Assembly: GCA_922989275.2 (NCBI GenBank)
Contig: OV277864.1
Location: 4,774,001-4,838,000, forward strand
DNA length: 64,000 bases
DNA from: Gari tellinella
Lineage: Eukaryota; Mollusca; Bivalvia; Cardiida; Psammobiidae
Direction: 5' to 3'
Shown: one piece after another, positions 30,533 to 42,469 of the stretch
Numbering within the stretch: position 1 is the first letter of the stretch
Layout of the letters: each line of letters opens with the position of its first letter
Translations under genes and position numbers: made by a program
The notes under the pieces: model-generated
Seen by the model: only the letters and a program-made list of their open reading frames with translations
The model's database searches: none
Told to the model about the DNA's origin: nothing

Positions 30533-30708
30533 CAGTTTAAACGCAAAACGTATGGCAATAAAACGTAGAAAAATACAATATGTTGGCAATTCTGAGTTGC
30601 AAACAGTTTGGAGTTTGATCAGACACCGGGTTTCCCGGCGTCTGATCTGGCTCCAAACTGTTTCTACTGACAATAATAGTTTGGGAAAGAATAAGTTCTT
30701 CTCTACAG
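30533..30708 (+). mobile_element. FamA element lacking its left terminus
   Basis: Starts at AGTTTAAACGCAAAACG. The core is GGAGTTTGATCAGACACCGG with intact right arm. The right end has a deletion of the GCGTTTATT part. Confidence 0.75.
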
Positions 30709-30876
30709 TATGAATCTTTGAACTAAAATTCTGAAATGTTAAGCGACGATTAAGTAACACATCCTACAACTTTATATTTCAAACTGTAAAGTAAGTTATT
30801 GCCTAAACGTTTCCCATTTGTTCAAAGTATATTTGCCAATGTTTATAAGTATATTTGACGGGAACCTTTTATTTAA

Positions 30877-31121
30877 CCCCTTACCCCATAAATACGCCAT
30901 TTTACACCATAACTTTATTCCCCCACAAAAGGAAATATCATCAATTTATATAGTCTAGAATATGCACCATCAGAAAGAAAATATATTTCCTAGCAGATGT
31001 AAACTTAAAGCAGGCTGAAAAGTAAAGCAGAATGTGCCTTAAGGCACATTCTGCTTTATTTTCAACCTGCTTTAAATGGTTACCTATTTTCAATACTAGA
31101 AACCGGCTATTGGGTAATAGG
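30877..31121 (-). mobile_element. FamD element, complete
   Basis: 245 bp between TTAA at 30873-30876 and 31122-31125. Ends are CCCCTTACCCCATAAATACG and GGCTATTGGGTAATAGG. The hairpin at 31005-31075 has arms TTAAAGCAGGCTGAAAAGTA and complement around GTGCCTTAAGGCAC. Confidence 0.9.
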
Positions 31122-31194
31122 TTAAGGGTAGACAGTTTAATTGTTTCTTATGTCATTTGTATGTTTTATAGAAATTCCTGTTACATTGTAGTTA

Positions 31195-31255
31195 GTGCAG
31201 ACTCAGATAAAACGTCGCATTATGCGGTGTCTGATCTGATTATGCAGTTTGCTAA
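31195..31255. mobile_element. Core fragment, FamB type
   Basis: ACTCAGATAAAACGTCGCAT and GCGGTGTCTGATCTG, isolated from other FamB parts. Confidence 0.4.
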
Positions 31256-31262
31256 TAACCTA

Positions 31263-31508
31263 CAGTGGAGAAAACGTTATTCTTTCACAGTAAACGCGTT
31301 TACGTTAAAACTTTTATTTCCAGTACAAACAGTTTGGAGCCAGATCAGACGCCGGGTTACCCGGCGTCTGATCTGGCTCCAAACTGTTTTCTACTCAGCT
31401 TAAAATCAATACTCAGAATTGTCAAAAAGTTGTTATTTTCCATATTTTAGTGTATTGCGTTTGCGTTTCATTTGCGTTTTAACGGGAAAGAATAATGTTT
31501 TCTCCATT
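31263..31508 (-). mobile_element. FamA (A2) element, complete
   Basis: CAGTGGAGAAAACGTTATTC to ATGTTTTCTCCATT. The palindrome is perfect, and here symmetric even at the position that usually mismatches (CCAGATCAG / CTGATCTGG). Confidence 0.92.
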
Positions 31509-31851
31509 TAAACACATGGGTTAATGGCTTTACAAATGTCATCTGTCTAGGGATAAATAAATACTTCTGTCGAACAACATACGTGACATGTCATCTAAAA
31601 CACATACAATCAAGTAAGATAGATCTAAGAATAATTTGACAAAACTGTGCTACTTGTGGAATAAATATTACTACAATTCGGAAAACGTCACGAAATGTAA
31701 CGCAAAAGTAAATGCTGTAACACAAATGCTTTAAAATGACAGCAGCCATCAATAACATTTGTAAAAATTAAATTAAAACGACAGGTCAGGTGTCTATTAA
31801 CAGTTTGTCCGACAGGGCCACACGCTATTTGAAACTGACATAAATTATTTA

Positions 31852-32055
31852 CAGTGAAGAAAGCGTTATTCTTTCCCAATAAACGCGTTTACGATAAACT
31901 ATTATTTCCATTGCAAACAGTTTGGAGCCAGATCAGGTTTCAAACTGTTTGCCACTCAGAAATGTTGTCTTTTTCTACGTTTAATTGCGATGCCTTTGCG
32001 TTTCGTTTTCGTTTCGTTTGCGTTTAAACGGGAAATAATAACGTTGTCTCTACTG
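31852..32055 (-). mobile_element. FamA (A2) element with core centre deleted
   Basis: CAGTGAAGAAAGCGTTATTC to TTGTCTCTACTG. GGAGCCAGATCAG runs straight into GTTTCAAACTGTTTGCC, removing the loop and inner arms. Confidence 0.88.
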
Positions 32056-32232
32056 TAACCCTGGGCTCCCATAGTCTGTTTTCGAAACTTTGAAACTTAG
32101 CTCGTATAACTGTATCAGGTTCACTACCGTTGACAGCATTAGCAATGTACAAATACAAAATGCATACATATAGTTCTGAAATTATGTGACTACAAAAACT
32201 GCATGAACGCAGTCTACATGTACATAGTTTGT

Positions 32233-32375
32233 ACTTTACATTCAGCCTGCATTAAGCTACAATCTGCTAGAATATATTAAATATACGTTAGGGTGCATAT
32301 TAGTGACGGTATAAAGTGGAAACATATTTTTCACTCAAATTAGAGGCGTAAAAGGCGTATGTGTGGGGTACAGGG
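32233..32375 (+). mobile_element. FamD right-half fragment
   Basis: One hairpin arm (TTTACATTCAGCCTGC) followed by GACGGTATAAAGTGGAAAC and GTGTGGGGTACAGGG before TTAA (32376-32379). Confidence 0.65.
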
Positions 32376-32685
32376 TTAAAGTACAAACATGCCTACATGT
32401 TCAATTGTTTAGTTGGAAAGAATGGCGCCCGCCCTTGATTTCATTATTGTATTAAACATGTATGAGAAAAGGTTGGTACATTTTCCTGATAAAGTATTAC
32501 TAGGTGTCATACTATTCGCTTAACTACGGATGACTGAGTCAAAGTTATAATTGGTCATCATTAAGATACTATCTCAAATACCAGTACCGTAAATTCCATG
32601 TATAGAACATCGTCCTTGGTTATCTTGGAATTGGGAATGGTACTACTTTTACAGTTTTGTCACAGCTTTGAGTTTGCAATCTGAA

Positions 32686-32894
32686 CCCCGTCACTGCCTT
32701 AAGCCGCATACAATAGTTATTTGAAAACTGTTTTGATCATGATCAGACGCCGCGTAACGCGGCGTCTGATATGGATCCAAACTCTTTGCCACCCATTTCA
32801 ATATTTTTATAAGTCAAAATACCTAAAATTAAAATTTGAGAAAAAAAGCAGACGACAATAGTTTAAAATTGATGACGTCATTGCAGTAAAGGGG
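32686..32894 (-). mobile_element. FamB (B2) element, complete
   Basis: CCCCGTCACTGCCTTAAG to GACGTCATTGCAGTAAAGGGG with TTAA on the right (32895-32898). The core GATCATGATCAGACGCCGCG has a perfect inner mirror. Confidence 0.88.
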
Positions 32895-33271
32895 TTAAGC
32901 GATTTAGATTTAAATTGGTTTATCAAGGATCAAATAAAGCTATATTGGATATTTTATAGTATGGCACTGGTGAAACCAATTTAAAGTTGAGTAGATTGTG
33001 TCTAATCAACTTAGAAATTCTGTTTGCTTAGAGAATGTAAGGCTATGTACTTGCGTGAGCAAAATAAATGGAAGACATCTAATTTCTTATGCAAACAGTT
33101 TAACAGTAGTATAATCAATATTTTAATTAAATTTGTGTTTACGGCAGCCCTGGAACTAAGATGGTAAGAGGCAATGTAAGCGAAATTATACAACAGGATT
33201 AGGCTAATGTAAGTTCTACAATATAAAAACCCATAGTGAATTCTGTGTTTCAGCGTGGATTTGTATTTCTA

Positions 33272-33517
33272 CAGTGGAGAATGTGTTATTCTTTCCCAAT
33301 AAATGCGTTTACGCTAAAACTATTATTTGCAGTGCAAACAGTTTGGAGCCAGATCAGACGCCGGGTAACCCGGCGTCTGATCAGGCTCCAAACTGTTTGC
33401 CACCAAGATAAACATGAAATGTCAGAATTGTCCAAAAGTTGTTATTTTCTACGTTTTAGCGCTTTGCGTTTGCGTACGTTTGCGTTTAAACGGGAAAGAA
33501 TAACAGATTATCCACTG
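33272..33517 (-). mobile_element. FamA (A1) element, complete
   Basis: CAGTGGAGAATGTGTTATTC to AGATTATCCACTG, TA both sides, 246 bp, perfect core. Confidence 0.95.
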
Positions 33518-33706
33518 TACATGGCAAAAGAAATGCATACATCGCCAACAAGATTGGCAGCATTGGCATTATTTACATTAAGCAAAAATGTTTTTAAGTT
33601 ACATGTAACCTCTCAAATAGTTGGGTACACGTAAAAATAAAACACCCCTTGAAACGAAATGCAACGCAAAGGCAATACAATAAAATTGAAAACGATTGGT
33701 AAGTTA

Positions 33707-33949
33707 CAGTGGAGAAGACATTATTCTTTACCAACAAACGCGTTTACGCTCAACTATTATTTTCAATGCAAATAGTTTGGAGCCAGATCAGACGCCGGGG
33801 AATCCGGCGTCTGATCAGGCTCCAAGCTGTTTGCCACTAAGATTAAAAAAATTGTCTGAGTTGCTAAAACATGTTATTTTATACGTTTTATTGCAATATG
33901 TTTGCGTTTCGTTTGCCTTAAACAGGAAAGAATAACGTCTCCTCCACTG
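33707..33949 (-). mobile_element. FamA (A2) element
   Basis: CAGTGGAGAAGACATTATTC to GTCTCCTCCACTG. Core GGAGCCAGATCAGACGCCGG, loop GGAA. A further plus-type left fragment (CCCCTTGAAACGAAATGC) sits at 33645-33700. Confidence 0.9.
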
Positions 33950-34039
33950 TTAGAGTCTAATGAGACACCGAATTACATTACTCGACGTCAGAGTAGTATC
34001 AAAACTGTTAATATAGGCAAAGTTGCGCAAAGCTTGATA

Positions 34040-34170
34040 CAGTGAAAGCGACGTTATCATTTATCAATAAACCCGCTTTTTTCTTAAGGCATTGATATCC
34101 ATTGCAATTAGCGCGGAGTCTTATCAGACACCGGCGTCTGAACAGGCTCTAAACTGATTGTCACACAGAT
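34040..34170 (-). mobile_element. FamA (A2) left-half remnant
   Basis: CAGTGAAAGCGACGTTATCA, then a core without loop: TCTTATCAGACACCGGCGTC. Confidence 0.6.
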
Positions 34171-34484
34171 TATAAATACGTTTACTTACAAGCAAGTTAG
34201 AGCAACACTCTGCGCATTATTATATCAACATTTGAACAGTGTCAACACTAACCAACACTTCTATCGATAGTTTCTTCGGAGGAACTGCTAACAATCTTAC
34301 ATGAAAGAAATTCCGGCGACGATATAATCCATTTCGCCTACGAAGATGACTATATCCAACAGTAATATTGCCTCGAATCTTGCAACAATACAAACCATAG
34401 CTTCATAGCAGACACTTTCACGGTTTTGAAATGGTTATAGCTGGCGATAGTGTTGGTTGCATAGAAAGGGTAAACCCTTTGAAC

Positions 34485-34740
34485 CCTAGTCACGCATATG
34501 CGAGTCCTTTGCAAACAGTGTACACGTGAAGAGTACTCTTGTCCAATTGAAACGGTTTAGACCGAGATCAGGGAGTATATAAAGGAGACATCTGACCAGG
34601 GTTTGTTCTGTTTGCTATATTGGAGAAAAAAACATTGACGTAAAGAAACAATTAACAGTCTAAATTACACTAGACTAGATTAGAAACCTGAATTGTCAAC
34701 TTGAAGTTTCTAGGCGACAAGGGTTATCCATGTTGCCTCC
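34485..34740 (+). mobile_element. FamQ element
   Basis: CCTTTGAACCCTAGTCACGC, TTGCAAACAGTGTACACGTG and ACATCTGACCAGGGTTTGTT parallel 28985-29130. Ends are not defined. Confidence 0.45.
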
Positions 34741-35860
34741 GTGTTAAGCAGCTGTTACATCGCTTCACAGGTTATGTGGTTCATATTTCATTCGTATTAA
34801 TGGTTCAGCTGATTTCTTAATAATGGGCCGTGAACAAACATCAACACATATGCAAATTGTTAATTAGATTTAGACATTGGCGAACTCCCTGCTCATACAT
34901 AGTTTACATTCCGTTTTTATTGTAGATCTAGTTCGGTATTGTTAATAATAAAGTACACACACACGACATGAATAGCGAATTTTATGTCAATCGATGCCAT
35001 TGAATACCATTCTTGCGTAACTTAAGATGTCAACATGCATTCCGGTGTCCGGGATGTTACCAAACTAACGATATTCAGACAGGGATGTTTTGTGGGCAGG
35101 AATGGGTTTATACCTTATTTCCGCTCAAACAAGCGTTTGAACTCAAATGAACAAACGCTGAAAGCCTGATAAGACTCTGAACTGGTTGCCATTCCGATTT
35201 AACAATTGTTATACATGTACAATTAGGTATTTGTTTGCCTTATGTTTCGATTTCGTAGGAAATACTATTTGACGCCCAGTTTTAAAATAAATTAACAACG
35301 TTTTCGAAAAGAATCAATTTCATTATTGCAATTCATAAGTTTTGTCTTTTGTTTAAACAGAAGAAACAAACGATGTTCGAACTATTTACGCCTTGTCAAT
35401 ATTGTAGCATAACTGTTATCGAGCATTGTTTAGTTACATGTAGCTGGTCTGGCTCTACAATATGACACACTCGTGAGTCCAAAATTGAATTGCATCCTGA
35501 AATGAATTCGAGAACACCGAATTACAATTTCGTCGAAAAGCTATTACTGGAAAATTGAACAATTAGTATTGGGTCGATTCTCGGCACTTAAATCATCCTC
35601 CGCCAGTTTCTCTACCCACTGTCAGACACTGACACATAATCAGTCAAACAACACATAATCTCATTTTGATACGCTAAAATACTGCTATGTAAGATGGTAT
35701 CATATGAAATATTTTCAGGAGTTCGATTTAGAAAATACATACGATATCATCTATAAAAACATATCCGCGTCACGAGAAAATGTGCTCTCGGCCGATGAAA
35801 TCTGTGAATCAAGTTCGGCTGCTGCATTTCCCCATGGAGGTTTTGTACAATATAAATTAA
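34741..35860. other. Mostly unique sequence, no gene recognised
   Basis: Faint FamA traces near 35110-35280 (TTATTTCCGCTCAAAC, GCCTGATAAGACTCTGAAC). A frame from 35704 has no recognisable domain and runs into FamB. Confidence 0.4.
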
Positions 35861-36071
35861 CCCTATTACCTTACAATGTATCCCGAGTTCAATGGTTATT
35901 TACAAACAGTTTGGGTCCTGATCAGACGCCGCTTTATGCGGCGTCTGATCAGGATTCAAACAATTTGACACTTATTTCAATATTAATTAAGTAGAAATAC
36001 CTAAATTAAAATTTGAGAATTAAAAGCAGACGACAATCGTTTAAATTTGATGACGCCATGGCAATTAAGGA
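35861..36071 (-). mobile_element. FamB (B2) element
   Basis: TTAA at 35857-35860, then CCCTATTACCTTACAATG. The core is strong: GGGTCCTGATCAGACGCCGC with loop TTTAT. Right end GACGCCATGGCAATTAAGG has lost its TTAA. Confidence 0.85.
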
Positions 36072-36204
36072 GCGAATCATAAAATTAGAAATTCGGTTAA
36101 CAGTATAAGTGTTATATTGGTAAAAGAAAGAATCAGGCGTTGCCAACTACTTTTTGTGACTGATTTGTTTTTAACATATTTTTCTTCTAAAAAGATTGAA
36201 AGGT

Positions 36205-36387
36205 ACAGTAGAGAAGACTACTGAATGCCCCGTTAAAATGACACGAAACACACTTCGATGCAATAAAATGTAGAAAATGACATCGGTAACCAATGATACA
36301 CTGCGTCTGATCGGGGTCAAAAGTGTTTGAATTGGAAGTAATTATTTTCGCATAAACGCGTTGATTGGGGATGAAAAATTCCACTGT
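36205..36387 (+). mobile_element. FamA (A2) element with left core arm lost
   Basis: CAGTAGAGAAGACTACTGAA to ATTCCACTG. Only the right arm CTGCGTCTGATCGGGGTC remains. Confidence 0.7.
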
Positions 36388-36930
36388 TCATGTTTTTACA
36401 TCAGTCATAAATACATACAGTCGAAAGTCGATAAATTCAAACTCGGCTCGAACACATCCATATTTCAAAGTTAAAACGAGGCCTAGCCACGTTTTAACTT
36501 TTTTGAAATACGGGTATGGTCGACTTCACCAAGATCGATTTATCGGAATCAAACTTATGAAATACCGGTGATGTTGATTTAAGCGAGATGGAAGTATCGG
36601 GTCTCGACTGTATTTCTAATTGTAAATCCAGTTTTGAAAAACGAATTAGTAATACAGAAAGCAGACTACATAATGGCGATGAAAAGGTTAAACTAGACGA
36701 GCAATTTGGCGCTGAAAGAACTAAATAAATAACACGTACTTCTTCCTTTACTGCTGGTCTCCTATCGATTCTTCTACGGTAGCATTTATTCCGTTTCAGG
36801 AGAAACGTATGCCTATAAGAGGGGAAAACGATATTCAATTTCACCCAAACTCTTGTACTCAAAATTACTGCTGTCCACTACAAAGTGTTTGGTATCAGAC
36901 CAGACCCCTTGTTGGTTGACAACCGGAGTA

Positions 36931-37176
36931 CAGTGGAGAATCTGTTATTCTTTCCCAATAAACGCGTTTACGCTAAAACTATTATTTGCAGTGCAAACAG
37001 TTTGGAGCCAGATCAGACGCCGGGTAACCCGGCGTCTGATCAGGCTCCAAACTGTTTGCCACCAAGATAAACAAGAATTATCAGAATTGTCCAAAAGTTG
37101 TTCTTTTCTACGTTTTAGTGCTTTGCGTTTGCGTACGTTTGCGTTTAAACGGGAAAGAATAACAGAGTCTCCACTG
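36931..37176 (-). mobile_element. FamA (A1) element, complete
   Basis: 246 bp, TA both sides, A1 TIR with one right-end change (CAGAGTCTCC), perfect core. Confidence 0.95.
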
Positions 37177-37200
37177 TACCTCTTTTACTGTCTGCTTTAA

Positions 37201-37370
37201 CCTCTTACCGCTAAAATATCGTCTGTATTGGTAGTGTTGTCTGTAATAATTATACTTAAAGTCAGCTTTAGAGCTGTTTTGACTGACAAAATGTCTATAC
37301 AAGAGTAAAACAGTTTGGATCTTGATCAGAGGCATTTGATCGGGATCCGGATCCAAACTGTTGGCAAAGT
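37201..37370 (+). mobile_element. B3 remnant
   Basis: TTAA at 37197-37200, then CCTCTTACCGCTAAAATATC. The core GGATCTTGATCAGAGGCATT has lost its loop. Confidence 0.6.
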
Positions 37371-38938
37371 CGTCTGTTGGCGCCTTTGGCAGTAACTGTC
37401 ATTTTCTACATTGTATTGTGTAGCGTTGGCGATTAATATCAATATAAATGAATGGAAAAAGTCCCCAAAGACCTATTATTATTATGTAACCGATCAGAAA
37501 AGTTCGTTTGTTTTGCAACAAAAATGACATAGCAGCTTTTAATTTGTATTGCCTTTTCTTTGCCCCTTGGAGATTTCTAATCGAGATACCAATTTACGAC
37601 CTTGTTCTGCTAGTAAATCAATGCATAAACACCATTCCCTTATGAAATAGGAAAATATGCCGAATGTGAAATTCCTTCTGGCACTTTAACAATTTACGCC
37701 TAGCTTGATTATTTTTTCTGGATGATCAATACTAGTGTCGACGGTATTAGAGGTTTACAGTCGTATTTACGGTATGACCATTGTCCTAAAAGGAACAATT
37801 GACGCCCCTGACACCAGACTATCGATATAAAACCGCATGCTTAGATTTCCACGCATACACCAATTTCTGACGGATAGCAACAACATATTGGATAATATTG
37901 AACGTCGCCTGAGCGAGCCTTAAGAACGCAAAGAGTACAGAGAGCAAATTTGATATCGACAATCAAGACGCGGGGATTCGCCCTCGCTGCTCTGTTCAAC
38001 GCGAGCTATTTCATACGGGATTTTACGGAGGTAAATTCGACTGTGCTGTAATGTAGATAATTCTTGGAAATGTAACTCTCGTGATGCGTAAAATTAGGTG
38101 CAAAGAACAAAGGTGAAGCCGGGAAAAGTTTCAGAAATGATGAGATGTGTTGTCAAAATTGTGATTGTTGTTTTAGTTATTATTGAATTCCAAGATACAG
38201 TTTGGTTATGAGATTGGAGACGTGCCCAAGAAATTTGGAATGGTCTGTTAAAACGATATCATACAAAACCACGCCGGGTGATACATAGCCAGCAACAATA
38301 ACTGTGTTGTAATTAAAAAGAAAGCTGTCATTTCCAGCGTAGTTTGCCTTAGGAATCATTCTTGTGCACTGCTTGATTACAGTTATTTATATCTATCTGT
38401 GGGGAAATAAGAGCGTTAGTCTGGATATAGTGAACGTATCTGTATAGAATGTCGCGCTGTGGCAAATAAAATAAATTATGTGATGTTATATAAATATAAG
38501 GGAATTAGTTTGTTCACAGTGAAGCGGATTGTCTTATCGGATTTACGATAGACGAGAAATCAGGAAGAAATACATGGAGTTTAATTATTTCAATGACTGG
38601 TAGGAAAACCAGGGATCCGGAAATAATTGAGTTTCTTCTGTGAATAATTATGGATGAAGCAAAGTGGTCTTCAATAGATTTGGCATGAATTGGTCGTTAT
38701 GTGGGAATGTATTCAGGCAGAACGAAACATCTAAACGTCGAACGGAAGGCATGTGGTCTCACATCAAATGAATGTGAATATGAACATTTGTAGATTTTCA
38801 CTGAAGCTTATGGTTTGGCAAGCAATGCTCTGGGTGATACGATTAATGGTTTTATTCGAAATATATATCCCAACAGGTGAGTAAGATGGAAGCCCGCCCA
38901 CTTTGAATCGGTTCATAGATTTTGGCGAATACATGCTA
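37371..38938. other. Longest repeat-free gap; possible first exon
   Basis: No FamA-F element for about 1.5 kb. A TATA-like ATAAAACC stands at about 37827. It is followed by GC-richer sequence with a 28-codon frame (from 37840, starting MLRFPRIHQFLTDSNN) and a splice-donor-like CGGAG|GTAAAT at 38031. This could be a promoter and 5' exon; nothing in the sequence proves it. Confidence 0.25.
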
Positions 38939-39434
38939 CAGTGGATAAGACATTATCCTTTCCCTTTCAAACTTAATTTAACTCAAATGCAAAACAATAA
39001 AATGTCGAAAATGACAACACTTTAAAAAGAACATTGGCGATTCATTTGAACCCGAGTGGCAAACAGTTTAGAGATTGGTCAGACGCCGAGTTTCTTGGCG
39101 TCTGAAAAAATCAAATCAGTATCATTTGAAATAATTATTTTAGCACACACGCGTTTATTGGGGAATATTGACGTCTTACAGTGGATAATCTGTTATTCTT
39201 TCCCGTTTAAACGCAAACGTACGCAAACGCAAAGCGCTAAAACGTAGAAAAGAACAACTGTTGGACAATTCTGATATTTCATGTTTATCTTGGTGGCAAA
39301 CAGTTTGGAGCCTGATCAGACGCCGGGTTACCCGGCGTCTGATCTGGCTCCAAACTGTTTGCACTGCAAATAATAGTTTTAGCGTAAACGCATTTATTGG
39401 GAAAGAATAACACATTCTCCACTGTATCCATTGG
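38939..39434 (+). mobile_element. FamA (A2) host interrupted by A1 in its right terminus
   Basis: CAGTGGATAAGACATTATCC, a core CAGTTTAGAGATTGGTCAGA with GGCGTCTGA, then GACGTCT. The last bases TATCCATTG continue after the A1 element. Confidence 0.78.
39179..39424 (+). mobile_element. FamA (A1) element, complete, nested
   Basis: 246 bp between TA and TA. CAGTGGATAATCTGTTATTC to CACATTCTCCACTG, perfect inner core. Confidence 0.95.
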
Positions 39435-39486
39435 TTAAGGATCACAGGAAGCGCATTTGAAAAGAGGAGTTCTCAACATACTTTAT

Positions 39487-39702
39487 CCATTTCACTCTAA
39501 ATGAGGCTAAAAAAATAACGCGTTTGCAAACAGTTTGGATCCTGATCAGACGCGGTTGGATCAAAACTGTTTGACATTCTCTTTTAAATTTCTTCAGTCA
39601 TACTGCCTTAAATGAAACTTTGAAACGATATTGCAGACGACAATGAAATAGCGAAGTGGTAAAAAATTCACGATTAATTTGGCAGCGAAATATTTAAGGT
39701 TA
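39487..39702 (+). mobile_element. FamB element
   Basis: ATCCATTTCACTCTAAATGA to ATATTTAAGG. The core is GGATCCTGATCAGACGCGG, shortened at the loop. CATACTGCCTTAAATGAAAC matches other FamB copies. Confidence 0.7.
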
Positions 39703-40086
39703 GCATTGCCACTTATAGGATATGGTCTGCTTGGTTTTGTTGCCTGTTTTTAATTCTAAAATAAAATGTGATGGAATTGTAAATAAACAAAAATCAATAT
39801 TAGTGGTAAACATTTTGGATTATGATAAAAACGTCGAGTAAATTTGCATCATATCAGGACTCAAATTGTTTACAATCACCAGTGAACGGCAGCGAAATAC
39901 GTAGCAAACTAGATACAATCATGGTTTGTTGTGGGTTGTTGAGCCACTTACAAGCGCTGCTTCTTTGAGAAATATGGGATGAAAATAACAGAAAATCGCA
40001 TGTAAGTGTTAAATATCATTCTTATTACATGTATGTATGAAACAGATACATGTATTTATCTATGAGAAAGCCCATGGTTGGTTCTT

Positions 40087-40336
40087 AACAATTTGTCTCT
40101 CAATGACGCTTTAAAGCGCGTTTGCAAACAGTTTGGGTCCTGATCAGACGCCGCGTTACGCGGCGTCTGATCAGGACCCAAACTATTTGACACTCTTTTC
40201 GATACATGTATTTTTTAAGTCATACAACCTTAAATCTAACTTTGAAACGTGTTTTGCCGACAACAATACTGATGCAAACGACAATAAATCGGTGAAGGGG
40301 TAAACATCTCCCGAATAATTTGATCATGAACGGGTT
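40087..40336 (+). mobile_element. FamB element
   Basis: The left end is at TCTCAATGACGCTTTAAAGC. The palindrome GGGTCCTGATCAGACGCCGC is perfect. The right end is CCGAATAATTTGATCATGAA, then CGGG and TTAG. Confidence 0.8.
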
Positions 40337-40939
40337 AGATTGCCTCTTTGTACACGTCTGATTGTACAGTAAAATATATGTAGACCGAACACTCTTGAAA
40401 AGAAAAGGTAGACCATTTAACACAGGTGACTACCGTAAAACTCAATTGTATTATATTCCCCATTAAGCTGCAACAGGTTACATGTATATGTACCAAGTGG
40501 TGTAGATACCGAAAATTTCGTTTTAAAAGTGTCCGGTATGGATAGGATTCACTGTATATAAAAAAGTAAACGATAAAAGAGTGGATAATAATGGTGCAGA
40601 TTATAATCACTCTTACGTCAAGTACTGAAAGGCTCGAAGAAGAAGATATCTATACAGGTAACGCTTATGCTAGTTATTCTGAAAACGCCATGACTAATGC
40701 TGATATAAAATTAACGTTATAAATGGTACAACAATAATTATGTGGAAACAAAGTTGCTATGATATAATAGACATGATCGTAATGCAGGTATATCAAGTAG
40801 TAAGAATGGTAGTAACACTCATATATATACGACGTAATCAAGAAAAACTCATACATGTAACTGTACTGCTCTTTCTAAAACAAATATCACAGTTGCTACA
40901 GTACGCTGTTAATATTACTGCTGCAGATAGAAAAAAAGA
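40337..40939. other. No recognisable feature
   Basis: AT-rich sequence before the trinucleotide tract; frames here are low complexity. Confidence 0.4.
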
Positions 40940-41935
40940 ATAACAACTACTACTGTTACAACTACTATCAATACTAATAAAATGTCTACTACCACCACCA
41001 CAACAACTACTACTACTACTTGTATTACTACTCCTGAAACTACTTCTACTATTACTACTACTGCAACTACTACTACTATTACTACTACTGCAACTACTAC
41101 TACTATTACTTCTCCTTTTACTACTTTTGATTATAGTTCTTATTCTAAATCTACTTCTACTACTACTACATGTACTATTACTGCTACTTTATTATGCTGA
41201 ACCTCATGCTTCTGCTACCAGTACATCTACTAAAACTATCACTGCTGCTACTGCTACTACTGTACCAGTTCTTCTTCTACATGTACTACTACATGTACAA
41301 CAACTACTACTTCTACTACTACTACCCCAGCAACATATAAAACGACAACAATAACTTCATACAGTTATACTACAACTACTAGTCCTACCCCTGTTACTAC
41401 TGCTACTTCTCTTACTACTTACCCTATTACTTCTGTTACTGATGTAACCTCCATTTCTACTACATAAACTTTTTTTTATAATCTCTATCATTACTACCCA
41501 TAAACTGCTGCTGCTGTTATTGCTGCTAGGACCTCTACTAGTGTTATTATTACTACTACATGTACCGCTTGCTGCCTCTGCTTCTGCGTGTACTACAACT
41601 ACTACTATTTATGCTTCAACTGTATATACTACTACTAGTAGTAATAAAATACTACTACTACTACGAGTAGTTGAAGTGGTTAATGTAGTACAAGTAGTAG
41701 CAGTTGTAGTAATTTTAGTACAAGTAGAAGTAGAGAAAAATGAAGTAGTACATATAGCAGTTATAACAGTAGTAGTAGTAAAAGTAGTAGTAGTAGAAGA
41801 AGTAGTAGAAGCAGAAGAAGTAGCAGTAGCAGTCGCAATAGAAGTAGTAAATTTATCAGTTATAATAGAAGTGGTAGTATTAGTATTCCCAATACTATTA
41901 CTCCTTGATATTCCTCTTCCTGTCCGGTAACAGCT
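40940..41935. repeat. (ACT)n tract switching to (AGT)n: large imperfect foldback
   Basis: From 40940 to about 41665 the plus strand is dominated by ACT/TACT triplets. After 41665 it is dominated by AGT/GTAGTA to about 41935. The two halves are reverse-complementary in composition. The long open frames here (Thr-rich, Val-rich) are artefacts of the repeat. Confidence 0.85.
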
Positions 41936-41965
41936 ATTTTGCTATTACCACTTCTTTTCTACTGC

Positions 41966-42138
41966 CATATCAGACGCCACGTACATGTACTTCGGTGTAA
42001 ATGCTATATGTCATTCAGATTAAAAAGAATCGCCAAACGTTTCATGAAGTTGCCATTTTCTACATTTCATTGCCTTGTTGTTATAGTTTGTTTCATTTTA
42101 GACAAGAAAGAATAACGTCTTTTCCTCCTCACTTGTAA
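41966..42138 (-). mobile_element. FamA (A2) right-half remnant
   Basis: ATATCAGACGCCACG, TTTCTACATTTCATTGCC, GAAAGAATAACGTCTTTTCC. It abuts the trinucleotide tract. Confidence 0.55.
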
Positions 42139-42361
42139 GACTCATACTGCTAATTTATTGCTATGTTTATTGTACTGCCTCAATAAGTTACATCTATAAT
42201 GTTTTAAAATTACTGCTACATCTACTACTTTAACAGTAGTTACTGTACTTCTATTTGTACTACATGTACTTATGCCTTTTCTTTAACTATATTTTCTACG
42301 TGTACTACATGAACTTCTATTCACACGTACGTGTATATAATGTATAAATGGGGAGGGAACG

Positions 42362-42390
42362 AGGGGGGGGGGGGGGGGAGGGGGGGGGAG
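42362..42390 (+). repeat. Poly-G tract
   Basis: Nearly uninterrupted G over about 29 bases, with one or two A. Confidence 0.9.
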
Positions 42391-42469
42391 AGAAACGGAA
42401 TTTTATCCATTATTTTCGAATAAAACTATTTTTATTAAACTATTTTCCTTGGAAATAGTTTTGTTTCCC

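Noticed and set aside
36494..36862. A 122-codon minus-strand frame
   Set aside because: No recognisable domain or conserved motif; low sequence complexity in places (Ser-rich).
40982..41930. Thr-rich and Val-rich open frames
   Set aside because: They are translations of the ACT/AGT trinucleotide tract, not proteins.
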